Source of the DNA: JBIOHP01 sp044449065
Lineage (GTDB): Bacteria > Bacteroidota > Ignavibacteria > UBA10030 > SZUA-254
Direction: 5' to 3'
Assembly (NCBI GenBank): GCA_044449065.1
Contig: JBIOHP010000004.1
Coordinates: forward strand, 62,001-126,000
DNA length: 64,000 nt
In this document: in pieces, positions 43,438-51,748 of the stretch
Position numbering within the stretch: the stretch's first letter is position 1
How the letters are laid out: each line of letters opens with the position of its first letter
The notes under the pieces: model-generated
Databases searched by the model: none
Told to the model about the DNA's origin: nothing
What the model saw: the letters and a program-made list of their open reading frames with translations, nothing else
Made by a program: the position numbers and the translations under genes

Positions 43438-44566
43438 GTATCAGAACCGTAAACGTAGAGCCCTTGCCGACCTCAGAATCCGCCCACATCCTGCCGTGAT
43501 GAGCTTCAACAATATTCCTGCAGATCGCCAGCCCCAACCCGGTCCGTTTTTTTTCAGATTTTTTGCCGGTTAAAAACTCCTTATACTTATCGAAGACGAA
43601 AGGCAGTTCCTCGGCGGAAATGCCGCTGCCGGTATCCTTCACTTTTATTTCAATGTACTCCTTGGCGGGATGTTGCGTATCGGGCTGAACAATGCCGGCC
43701 TCCACACCGATATTCCCGCTCTCGCCGGTATAGGTAATGGCGTTATCGAGAAGATTTTTAATAACCTGTTCTATTTTATGCGGGTCGATCATTACCGTCG
43801 GAAGATTGTGAGCGACTTTAATGGAAAATTGAATTTTTTTCGCTCCGGCAAGCGAAGAGAACTCTTCGCAGACACGCGGAATAAATTCATCAAAGTTTGT
43901 CGCTATACGTTCAATCTCAACCTGCCCTGATTCAAATTTTGAAAGATCGATCATATCGTTGAGGAGCATCAGGATCTTTTCTGTGTTCGTGTTAATATGT
44001 CCCATCACCACCTGCTGCTGATCGGAGAGCGGACCCGCCATTCCCTTGAGCATGAAACCGATTCCGGTTTGGATTGTGGAAATCGGATTGCGGAGGTCGT
44101 ACAATAATTTTGAAGAAAAATGCGCCTCGGCTTCGCGCAATTTAATTTCCGCCGCGCGCGCCCGCAGAATGGAACGGAGCTGGTGGAGAAGGAAATCCGG
44201 CTCGAACGGTTTCGTCACATATTCTCTCGCCCCGGATTTTACGGCGTCAACAGCAATCGAGAGGTCGTGCACGCCCGTCAACATAACATAATCGGTTAGA
44301 GGAGATTCTTTTTTTAAAATCTTCAACGCCTCTAAACCGCTCATGACCGGCATTTTTACGTCGAGTAAAACAATATCGTATGTCTGCGCGCGCGCCATTT
44401 CGATGGCTTTTTCCGCTTCATCGGTATCTTCGACTTTATATCCTTCATCACGGATAGTGGTTGAGAGGAGTTTACGAAAACTTTCGTCATCATCCACGAC
44501 AAGAATGCGCGCCCGTGTTCCGGGTTCGATATTCATAGATATACCAGTCTTATTTTGCACGTTCAT
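43430..44566 (-). CDS. Receiver-histidine kinase hybrid with His-to-Tyr at the phospho-acceptor site
   Basis: 378 residues. N-terminal receiver: ILVVDDDESF (acidic pair 25-27), phospho-acceptor Asp69 in DIVLLDVKMP, Lys119 in YVTKP. Then a HisKA-like helix hairpin (about 148-215) and a full HATPase domain with N-box KNLLDNAITYT, DTGSGIS and GLGLAICRNIVEAHHG. The H-box, normally F-x-x-x-x-HELRTPL, reads LLYDLRNPI: Tyr156 replaces the His. DNA reads TAC at the codon (complement of GTA near 44101). So it cannot autophosphorylate the usual way. ATPase is intact. No output domain. Could act as a sequestering pseudokinase or use another acceptor. Confidence 0.88.
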   Translation of the reverse strand: MNVQNKTGISMNIEPGTRARILVVDDDESFRKLLSTTIRDEGYKVEDTDEAEKAIEMARAQTYDIVLLDVKMPVMSGLEALKILKKESPLTDYVMLTGVHDLSIAVDAVKSGAREYVTKPFEPDFLLHQLRSILRARAAEIKLREAEAHFSSKLLYDLRNPISTIQTGIGFMLKGMAGPLSDQQQVVMGHINTNTEKILMLLNDMIDLSKFESGQVEIERIATNFDEFIPRVCEEFSSLAGAKKIQFSIKVAHNLPTVMIDPHKIEQVIKNLLDNAITYTGESGNIGVEAGIVQPDTQHPAKEYIEIKVKDTGSGISAEELPFVFDKYKEFLTGKKSEKKRTGLGLAICRNIVEAHHGRMWADSEVGKGSTFTVLIPV

Positions 44567-44840
44567 TCTGTACGAACATAGAGAAAAAGGAGTTTAAAAT
44601 CAAGGTCATTTTCGCCTTTGCGTTGCAGAATTGAGCCGGTTTTAATACATTGGAAAGTGCTCAAAAACGAATAATTATTAAGAAATCCAACAGAGGTGCG
44701 GAATTATATGATATTTATCACTGTGGGGGTGATGGCCTCAAACGCGCTCTTAATATCTGTTCCAAAGAGCAAGCTGTGATAAAACCGTGATTCGCGTCAA
44801 GAAAACATCTCTTACAGAAATGCTTAAAGTGTTCAATTAA

Positions 44841-45380
44841 ATGAGATTTACAACTATTATAGCATCATTTCTTCTTGTGATCCTGTGGGGTTGTTCGCCC
44901 ACAATAAGAACTTCCTCCTCGGATAGATCGCCGGGAGCGGCAACGTACGATTATTTTGCGGTGAATGACAATTGCAACTGCGAGGAATTTACCACAACCG
45001 TACCGGGTAAGGAAATTAAATATACCTTCCGGGCAAACTATAGCGTGGAAACGACCATCATCACCTATATAGAAATTCAATTTCATAATAATAGCCGCCG
45101 GGTGATGGAGCTCGATCCCGGGGTCGTAAAAATCACCTCGAAAAATATTTCCTACGAATACAACGATAAATTTCTTCCACTGCCAAAGATCACTATCCAT
45201 CCGCACTCGAAAGAACAAATATTATTAACAGGGAAAGACATCCGTACCTCGCCCAACGAGTGGAATAAAATCGCGGGCGAGCAACTCCAAATCATCCTGA
45301 AAGGCATGCGGCTTGGCGAGGAGGATCTGCCCCAGCAAGAGGTAACGTTCGTTCCGGTTAATCCGCAGATTAAGAAATAG
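44841..45380 (+). CDS. Small lipoprotein, unknown
   Basis: 179 residues. Signal peptide MRFTTIIASFLLVILWGC with lipobox-like ILWGC about residue 14-18. The mature part is beta-rich (YTFRANYSVETTIITYIEIQFHN) and has no recognised domain. It is monocistronic. A composite palindromic element follows at 45410 and the next gene is convergent. 44567-44840 upstream holds no feature that can be supported. Confidence 0.65.
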   Translation: MRFTTIIASFLLVILWGCSPTIRTSSSDRSPGAATYDYFAVNDNCNCEEFTTTVPGKEIKYTFRANYSVETTIITYIEIQFHNNSRRVMELDPGVVKITSKNISYEYNDKFLPLPKITIHPHSKEQILLTGKDIRTSPNEWNKIAGEQLQIILKGMRLGEEDLPQQEVTFVPVNPQIKK

Positions 45381-45409
45381 TCCCCGTAGTAACCGGAAAA
45401 TCTTTGGGA

Positions 45410-45533
45410 GGGTGTTGAAATTATATTAAATTAGTGTGAGTCATTCCGTCCCGATGAAATCGGGATCGGAATCTATTTACATTCAGACCCTGAAAAAAGT
45501 TCAGGGTGACTCGGATTTGCATTTTCAACACCC
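45410..45533. repeat. Composite palindromic element, family A payload with outer arms
   Basis: Outer perfect 11-bp inverted repeat GGGTGTTGAAA (45410-45420) and complement (45523-45533). Inside, GAGTCATTCC at 45438 and GTGACTC at 45506-45512 pair, and two local hairpins follow (TCCCGATGAAATCGGGA at 45449-45465; ACCCTGAA/TTCAGGGT at 45487-45507). The same plan as 20890-21020 but with other arms. Sits between two convergent genes and could act as a terminator. Confidence 0.75.
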
Positions 45534-45541
45534 TGTTAGAC

Positions 45542-46276
45542 TTATAGCCCCGCTAATTTTGCCTTCGCCCGCTTCACAAAAGGACTGGCAGGATAATTTG
45601 CGATGAGTTTTTTAAACTCGTCTTTTGCTTTCGCTTTATCGCCGAGGGAAAGATAACAATTTCCAATCATCATTTGAGCGTCATCTTTTTTCGTCGTGCG
45701 GGGAAATTCAAGAACTTTTTGGAAGGATTCGAGGGCGGCGTTATAATCCTTGAGGGCATATTGGCATTCACCGGACCAGTATATTCCCCTGTCGATATAA
45801 TCACCGCCGTCGGCGCCGGAGATTGCTTGAAATTTTCCCAGGGCATCATGAAAATTATGCGCCCGGTAGAGACCTAATCCCTCTTCGTACGTTGCACTTG
45901 CATTTTCAATGGGAGGCGCTTTCACCGGTGAAGTTTTTTCTTCGACAGGCGGCTTTGTTTCTTCCACCGGCTGCGGAGCCGGCGGAGGGGAAGCAGCTTG
46001 CCGTTCCTTGAGATCGGCGAGTTGTGTTTCCAATTCGGCGGCGTGCGCGGTGATCGTCCGGTTATCCTGCTGTACTTTTTCAACCTGGGCTTTTAATCCG
46101 GCATTCTCCATCTTCAATTCGTTTAGTTGTTTCTGCATCAACTCTGCGGGGCTCGGGGCGGGGGGAATATTAGATTTTTCCGCTTCTTCCGAACCGTGGC
46201 ATCCGATGATTAATAGATATGAGATGGAAATGAGAAGGATGACTAGGGTTCGAATAAATTTTATTGCGATGGTCAT
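45542..46276 (-). CDS. YbgF/CpoB-like lipoprotein with TPR repeats
   Basis: 244 residues from ATG 46276 (AGGAATAT upstream); a start further upstream at 46378 would only add an unconserved extension. Signal peptide with lipobox ILLIIGC about residues 20-26. A coiled coil (about 38-90: MQKQLNELKMENAGLKAQVEKV) precedes a Pro/Glu-rich linker and three tetratricopeptide-type repeats (about 130-235: YEEGLGLYRAHNFHDALGKF, SGECQYALKDYNAALESF and IGNCYLSLGDKAKAKDEF). The layout matches CpoB/YbgF of the Tol-Pal system. tol genes are not in the window, so the link is by domain only. Confidence 0.8.
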   Translation of the reverse strand: MTIAIKFIRTLVILLISISYLLIIGCHGSEEAEKSNIPPAPSPAELMQKQLNELKMENAGLKAQVEKVQQDNRTITAHAAELETQLADLKERQAASPPPAPQPVEETKPPVEEKTSPVKAPPIENASATYEEGLGLYRAHNFHDALGKFQAISGADGGDYIDRGIYWSGECQYALKDYNAALESFQKVLEFPRTTKKDDAQMMIGNCYLSLGDKAKAKDEFKKLIANYPASPFVKRAKAKLAGL

Positions 46277-46434
46277 TGATATATTCCTGAAGTTTATTGT
46301 GTGGTACCGATGCGTTAATGTAATTAATTCGACAGGGAAAGGCAACAAATGAGCATTTTTCGTTTGATCGCATGCCAATTAAAATGAACCCTATTTTGTT
46401 TATATTAGTATAGGATTCCGTTAAGATAAAAATT

Positions 46435-49356
46435 ATGACCATTGAAATTTTGGTAATTGGAGGCGGAATTGCCGCCATTGGTTTTCTCTATTGGTTTTTT
46501 TTCGGTACCAGAGCCGCAGTTTCCGCCCGGGTAACGGGCAAAGTTCAGGAAATAACGATAAAAGTCGAGGGCACGTATTCCCCCGATATTGTGAGAGTAA
46601 AAGCCGGTCTGCCGGTTCGCCTCCGGTTTAACCGCAACGAGGGCGCAAGCTGTTCGGAGCGGGTCGTTATCCCCGATTTTAATATCAGCCGCTCGCTTGC
46701 CGCGTTTCAAACAACCGACGTGCAATTCCTTCCGGATAAAACGGGCGAGTTCCCTTTCTCCTGCGCGATGAATATGTACCGCGGTACGATTATCGTTGAA
46801 CCGGACAGCCGCAATCAAGGAGCGCAACCGAGCGAGCCAAAAAAGAGCTCCCGCCCGAAGACGGACTTACAGATAAACAAAGCGACTTTCATTGTACATG
46901 GCATCTCGTGCCCGTCCTGTCTCAATAATATTACTCCTGTCCTCCAGCAATTGGATGGCGTCGAGGAAGTGGTATCGAATTTCACCACCGAGGAAGTGAC
47001 TGTTCGTTTTAATCCCGCAGCGGTAACGACAGATGAGCTCGGCGCAAAAATCGATACGCTCGGATACCAGGCTGAACTGCGCGATGATTCCAATTATTCT
47101 TCTGACGTCGGCGCGAAAGCTCACCGCGGGGAAGTTGAAGACCTGATGCGGCGGCTCGTTGCTGCAGTTGTTCTGACCATACCGGCGATTATCGGATCGA
47201 TAGGCAGCATGACCGAATTTTTCAGCTCAATCCCGATGTGGTTAACGAGCCCGTACCTCCAATGGGTATTTATTACGCCGGTGTTATTCTACAGCGGCTG
47301 GCATATCATCCGGGGGATGTATGGCGCGCTCCGCAACCGCTCCGCTGATATGAACACCCTCATAGGGATCGGCGCGCTTTCCGCATACCTCTATAGCGTG
47401 ATTGCAATGCTGTTCGGCGAATGGATGTCGATGCAGGGTATGCCTGCGCACGTGTACTTTGAAACGGTGGGCATGGTCATTACGCTTATCCTCACCGGGC
47501 GATTGCTGGAAGCGCGCGCCAAAAGTCACACCTCCGACGCCATAAAAAAACTTGTTCAGCTTCAGCCATCCTCGGCGAGGGTGATACGGATGGGAACCGA
47601 ACAGGATATTCCCATCACGGCAGTTATTGTGGGCGACAAAATCCGCGTGAGACCGGGTGAAAAAATCCCCGTGGACGGAATAGTTGCCGAGGGCGAATCG
47701 AGAATTGATGAATCGATGATCACCGGCGAAAGCATGCCCGTGCATAAACAAAAAGACAGTGTTGTTGTGGGCTCAACAATTAACACAACAGGGAGCTTCA
47801 TCATGACGGCGCGGCGGGTTGGAAAAGATACCATGCTCGCGCAGATCATACGGCTTGTGCAGGATGCGCAGGGTAGCCGTGCGCCGATCCAGCGCCTTGC
47901 CGATAAAGTGAGCGGATATTTTGTTCCTATCGTTCTCATGATCGGTGTCGTTACATTTGTATCGTGGTATGTTCTGGGACCACAGCCCGCGTTCCTGAAC
48001 GGCTTGATGAATTTCATCGCGGTGCTGCTGATTGCCTGCCCGTGCGCGCTTGGTCTTGCAACCCCGACTTCAATTATGGTAAGCACCGGAAAAGGCGCGG
48101 AAAATGGTATTCTTTTTAAAAACGCTGAATCGCTTGAAATTGCCCATAAAGTCAATGCCATCGTGCTTGATAAAACCGGAACCATCACCCGTGGTCGTCC
48201 GGAATTAACCGACATCATCACCCATAATAGTTATATTGAAAATGATTTTCTCCGCCTGGTCGCAGCCGCAGAACAGGGATCGGAGCATCCGCTTGCGCGC
48301 GCGATTATTGCGACGGCAAAAGACCGATTGGGTAATCTTCCTTCCGTTCAAAATTTTCTTGCTATCTCCGGACTCGGAATATCCGCACAGGTTGAAAATA
48401 AAACGATTCTCACGGGAAATTCAAAATTCATGAAGGAACGCAACGTTCCAATTGATGCTCTACAATCGGATTGGGAACGCCTTTCGTCGGAGGGAAAAAC
48501 TCCGGTCTTTGTTTCCATCGATGGTAAATTAGCGGGCATACTCGGTATTGCGGATCCGATCAAGCCGAGCTCCATCCAGGCAATCAAAGAGCTGAGGCAG
48601 ATGGGGTTGGAAGTGACGATGATAACGGGCGATAATGAACATACCGCGAGAGCAGTTGGAAATAAAATCGGTATCGATAATATTCTTGCCGAAGTTCTTC
48701 CGCAGGCAAAGGAGCAGGAAATCCGGCGGATACAAGGGACACATAAAATTGTGGCGATGGTGGGAGACGGCATCAACGACGCTCCCGCCCTTGCGCGGGC
48801 CGATGTTGGCATTGCGCTCGGTACGGGTACCGACGTCGCCATTGAAAGCAGCGATATCACCTTGGTGCGCGGCGATCTGATGGGAGTTGTCATGGCAATA
48901 AAACTTTCCCGCGCCACCATCGGTAATATTAAACAAAATCTTTTTCTGGCATTTATTTACAACGGATTGGGGATACCGCTCGCGGCGGGAGTGTTCTACC
49001 CGTTGTTCGGCATTCTGCTCTCACCCATCATTGCATCTGCGGCGATGGCGGCAAGCTCAATCTCCGTCGTATCGAACGCTTTACGAATGCGATCATTTAA
49101 AATGACGAAATTAATTGATAGTGAATCACTTCAAAAATCGCAATATTCTTTAAATCCGGTCAATCCGACATTAACAGGAGAAACAATGGAATCAAAACCA
49201 CAAACAACTGAAACTCATATCGATCCCGTCTGCCATATGGAAGTCGAGCCCGCTACAGCAGCAGGCAAAACCGACTACAAGGGCAAGACGTATTATTTCT
49301 GCGCGGCGATGTGCAAAAAGAAATTCGATGAGAATCCGGAGAAGTATTTAAAATAG
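46435..49356 (+). CDS. copA: Copper-transporting P1B-ATPase with N-terminal cupredoxin, HMA and C-terminal YHS domains
   Basis: 973 residues. Order: a hydrophobic helix (2-21), a cupredoxin domain (about 36-120) with CSERVVIPDF and FSCAMNMYRG, a heavy-metal-associated domain with CPSCL about 155-162, then the ATPase. The transport motif is IACPCALGLATP about 530, phosphorylation site DKTGTITRG about 578, SEHPL and GDGINDAPALA about 777. The C-terminus adds a YHS domain (DPVCHMEVEP...YFCAAMCKKKF, about 930-973). It exports Cu(I) from the cytoplasm. Cupredoxin and HMA face the same side if no helix lies between them, which is unusual for a cupredoxin. Starts at ATG 46435. Confidence 0.93.
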   Translation: MTIEILVIGGGIAAIGFLYWFFFGTRAAVSARVTGKVQEITIKVEGTYSPDIVRVKAGLPVRLRFNRNEGASCSERVVIPDFNISRSLAAFQTTDVQFLPDKTGEFPFSCAMNMYRGTIIVEPDSRNQGAQPSEPKKSSRPKTDLQINKATFIVHGISCPSCLNNITPVLQQLDGVEEVVSNFTTEEVTVRFNPAAVTTDELGAKIDTLGYQAELRDDSNYSSDVGAKAHRGEVEDLMRRLVAAVVLTIPAIIGSIGSMTEFFSSIPMWLTSPYLQWVFITPVLFYSGWHIIRGMYGALRNRSADMNTLIGIGALSAYLYSVIAMLFGEWMSMQGMPAHVYFETVGMVITLILTGRLLEARAKSHTSDAIKKLVQLQPSSARVIRMGTEQDIPITAVIVGDKIRVRPGEKIPVDGIVAEGESRIDESMITGESMPVHKQKDSVVVGSTINTTGSFIMTARRVGKDTMLAQIIRLVQDAQGSRAPIQRLADKVSGYFVPIVLMIGVVTFVSWYVLGPQPAFLNGLMNFIAVLLIACPCALGLATPTSIMVSTGKGAENGILFKNAESLEIAHKVNAIVLDKTGTITRGRPELTDIITHNSYIENDFLRLVAAAEQGSEHPLARAIIATAKDRLGNLPSVQNFLAISGLGISAQVENKTILTGNSKFMKERNVPIDALQSDWERLSSEGKTPVFVSIDGKLAGILGIADPIKPSSIQAIKELRQMGLEVTMITGDNEHTARAVGNKIGIDNILAEVLPQAKEQEIRRIQGTHKIVAMVGDGINDAPALARADVGIALGTGTDVAIESSDITLVRGDLMGVVMAIKLSRATIGNIKQNLFLAFIYNGLGIPLAAGVFYPLFGILLSPIIASAAMAASSISVVSNALRMRSFKMTKLIDSESLQKSQYSLNPVNPTLTGETMESKPQTTETHIDPVCHMEVEPATAAGKTDYKGKTYYFCAAMCKKKFDENPEKYLK

Positions 49357-49385
49357 TAGTTTAATAGTATTTCAGGAAAATAGTT

Positions 49386-49775
49386 ATGATGAAAAAACTG
49401 CGTTTCTATTTCTTTCTGGTATATAGATTTTATAGTACGAAAGGCAAGAAGAGAGAAGTCGCTTATCTAACAACGATTGGGGTGTTTTCATCATTTCTAT
49501 TCTTTAATTTAATGGTGGTACTCAGACTATGCAACTTATCTCAGTATGTCCCTATCCACACAGAGCCCCGATGGCTGGGAATCATCGAAGCTATAATCTA
49601 TGTGGGCGCACCTTCATATTTGATTATGAATATGCTCTTCAAAGAGGATGAAATTAAGAAATTGCAATATGAAGAACTCTCGATTAATCGGGGAAATAGA
49701 ATTCTATTAGCCTATTTCATCTTATCTTTCATAACCTTTATCATTGTCGCGTTTTTGAAAGGATCGACGAAGTAG
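49386..49775 (+). CDS. Small multi-pass membrane protein, unknown
   Basis: 129 residues, 29 bases after copA. Three hydrophobic helices: about 33-52 (TIGVFSSFLFFNLMVVLRL), about 68-87 (IIEAIIYVGAPSYLIMNMLF) and about 108-124 (LLAYFILSFITFIIVAFL). No metal-binding residues are apparent. It is AT-rich compared with copA, so a relation to copper is not clear. Start ATG 49386, no other credible start. Confidence 0.5.
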   Translation: MMKKLRFYFFLVYRFYSTKGKKREVAYLTTIGVFSSFLFFNLMVVLRLCNLSQYVPIHTEPRWLGIIEAIIYVGAPSYLIMNMLFKEDEIKKLQYEELSINRGNRILLAYFILSFITFIIVAFLKGSTK

Positions 49776-49873
49776 TACGTCCCAGGATTTAAAGGGAGAG
49801 CAAAATAATTTGTAATATACCCTTTGAGACAAAGTGGAATGGGTGATTAAAGAAAATCTCCACTTCTTCATCT

Positions 49874-50686
49874 TCAATTCTTTTTATTTAAAAATTGTTT
49901 CAACTTAATTTTTGATTTGAGTGCAATTGCTTTTACTACGTTGATACCCAAAGCAGAACTCTCCAGGAACGGGTTAGCGTATTTGTAAAACGGATCGACC
50001 AAACCCTGGTTTACCAGATAGAGCCAATCTTTTTCCTCCTGCGTTAAATGCGCGAGGAAGAGCTTGTACGCCTGGCCGGGGGATAACGAGGGGAGAGCAT
50101 ATTGTTGAATAATTTCCTTCCGTACAAAAAAAGCGTTCCCACTGTAGCACACAAGCCCGTACCCCTTCGCCGCCGCGATTTTAGTGAACGCCGCCAGCGA
50201 TTGTCCGACATTATTTTTCGCCGTTTCCGCGGGGATCACCTTCCCGTTTTTGGGATTATGACCCGCGTTTACTTCCACGCAAACGACCCGCGGCTGCATG
50301 GTTAAATTTTCAAATAATTCGTAATCCAGCCCGTCGATATCGATGCTGAGAAAATCGAGCGAGCCGACACCGGATTCTTTCAGCAATTGATCGAGTCGGT
50401 TCGCGGCTGTATCCACAAAGCGGTTCATACAGATTACCGCGGGATTATCCCGGTATGTCGCGACGAGATCATGAAACCGCATCTCATCCCCTTCGATCAT
50501 CACGGCGCGCCAGCCGCCAAGGATGAGATTGCGGCAATTGCTGAAATGAATGCCGTCCCACGCGCCGAACTCGCAGCATGATATATCCGCTGCGCCGATC
50601 CGGGAGAAGATGAATTCGATAATCCCATCCTCGCCGTTCTGGCTGAAAACATTTTTTTTATGGCTAAGCAAATCTTCGGGCTGCAT
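49874..50686 (-). CDS. FkbM-like methyltransferase-fold protein
   Basis: 270 residues. FkbM-type features: VFSQNGEDGIIEFIFSRIG (about 13-31), then CEFGAWDG (about 37-44) for the SAM loop, MIEGDEMRFHDLV and LDFLSIDIDGLDYELFENL (about 109-127). The C-terminal third is helical and basic (KAIALKSKIKLKQFLNKKN). FkbM proteins often methylate surface glycans or glycolipids; none of the usual glycosyltransferases is adjacent. Convergent with the small membrane protein gene. Confidence 0.75.
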   Translation of the reverse strand: MQPEDLLSHKKNVFSQNGEDGIIEFIFSRIGAADISCCEFGAWDGIHFSNCRNLILGGWRAVMIEGDEMRFHDLVATYRDNPAVICMNRFVDTAANRLDQLLKESGVGSLDFLSIDIDGLDYELFENLTMQPRVVCVEVNAGHNPKNGKVIPAETAKNNVGQSLAAFTKIAAAKGYGLVCYSGNAFFVRKEIIQQYALPSLSPGQAYKLFLAHLTQEEKDWLYLVNQGLVDPFYKYANPFLESSALGINVVKAIALKSKIKLKQFLNKKN

Positions 50687-50742
50687 GAAATAATTCCTGG
50701 CGGTGCTTGGATTTCAAATGTTTAGTTTATTCGAATAATTTC

Positions 50743-50935
50743 CGGATAATAAGATAAGAGATTATCCGATTGATACAAATTTTATCATGACCGCAACTAC
50801 CCATCATTCAAACCGTATAATAAAATGTTGCCATGACAAAGATCACGCTCAATATCCTTAAAAGAGAGTTATTTTGGCGTTTTTCATCATTATGGCATAG
50901 TAATAATTGACATTTATCCTAATTTATACTATTTT
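50743..50935 (+). promoter_or_regulatory. Promoter region of the copper efflux genes
   Basis: TTGACA (50907-50912), 17-base spacer, TATTTT (50930-50935), giving a leader of about 46 bases before ATG 50988. An 8-bp inverted repeat CGGATAAT/ATTATCCG (50743-50750, 50761-50768) lies upstream and could bind a regulator, although it is far from the -35. The 301-base gap contains no gene. Confidence 0.4.
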
Positions 50936-50987
50936 TATAACCACGCAGAAGGAATGTATCCCCCGTTTTGCGTGTTTTAATTAAAGA

Positions 50988-51389
50988 ATGAAACAAACAT
51001 TCACATATCGCCTGATTACGGTTGCGCTGGTGGTTCTGTTCAGCGTGTGCAACATCGGACTACCGATCGTCATTGCATCGTGCCCGATGATGAAAACGGG
51101 TAATAAACTCTCCTGCTGCGCCGTTAAACCAGCAGCGAACCACACGCAATCCATCGCCAGGGAAAAATCATCCGATTGCTGCAAAACGGTAATCGCAGGC
51201 GAACGCAACACGACAGAATTTGTTCAATCCCATTTTCAGCTTCAGCAAACGCAGGCGCCGGTTGGCGTGCTCGCACCAGTCATCGATAACTGCGCAGGGA
51301 ACCTCGTTGTCTCCCGCATCGCGTCAATCCAGTTGATGCCTCCCTTGTTGGGAGATATCCCCATTCTAAACTCGTCACTTCTCATTTAA
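50988..51389 (+). CDS. Exported Cys-rich protein, copper-efflux-associated
   Basis: 133 residues. The N-terminus is a signal peptide or anchor (TYRLITVALVVLFSVCNIGLPIVIA). Cysteines and methionines cluster in ASCPMMKTGNKLSCC and SDCC around residues 31-65, a pattern that suits Cu(I) or Ag(I) binding. The C-terminal 60 residues have no known domain. A TolC-CusB-CusA set begins 360 bases downstream. Similar Cys-rich small proteins precede heavy-metal pumps in this bacterial group, but the exact role is unknown; the metal link is inferred from context. Confidence 0.6.
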   Translation: MKQTFTYRLITVALVVLFSVCNIGLPIVIASCPMMKTGNKLSCCAVKPAANHTQSIAREKSSDCCKTVIAGERNTTEFVQSHFQLQQTQAPVGVLAPVIDNCAGNLVVSRIASIQLMPPLLGDIPILNSSLLI

Positions 51390-51474
51390 TATTTCTTCTC
51401 AGCAGTTCTGACCGTTGATTTAATCTCAACGGCTTGTACTTTTTACGGTGAAGTACGCTTATACGCGCGTAACT

Positions 51475-51611
51475 GACTGTGTGAAACGTCATCGCGAGTC
51501 CGCCTCCCGCCATCTTTTAACAGGAGGCGGACGTCGCGATCTCCTTATATCGATGCACATTGCGATAGTTCGAATCTCGATTGAAAGATGAATTGGAGTT
51601 TTCACACAGTC
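51475..51611. repeat. Composite palindromic element, family B payload with outer arms
   Basis: Perfect outer inverted repeat GACTGTGTGAAA (51475-51486) and complement (51600-51611). The payload 51487-51560 reads CGTCATCGCGAGTCCGCCTCCCGCC...GGAGGCGGACGTCGCGATCTCC, itself palindromic. It is the reverse orientation of the copy at 26886-27034. Occupies most of the gap between the Cys-rich gene and the TolC gene. Confidence 0.8.
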
Positions 51612-51748
51612 GGGTAACCGTAAAAATACTTTATTCACAGAATAATTTTACCGGAACAATTTTAAGCTTTTAGATAACTCATCGCAATAAGATGTATTCC
51701 ATTCTCACAGGAGAGTTGGAATCAGGGTGAGTTATCAAGAGAGGAAGT

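Noticed and set aside
44567..44840. tRNA or small RNA between the hybrid kinase and the lipoprotein
   Set aside because: No cloverleaf or terminator could be drawn, and there is no conserved block to compare.
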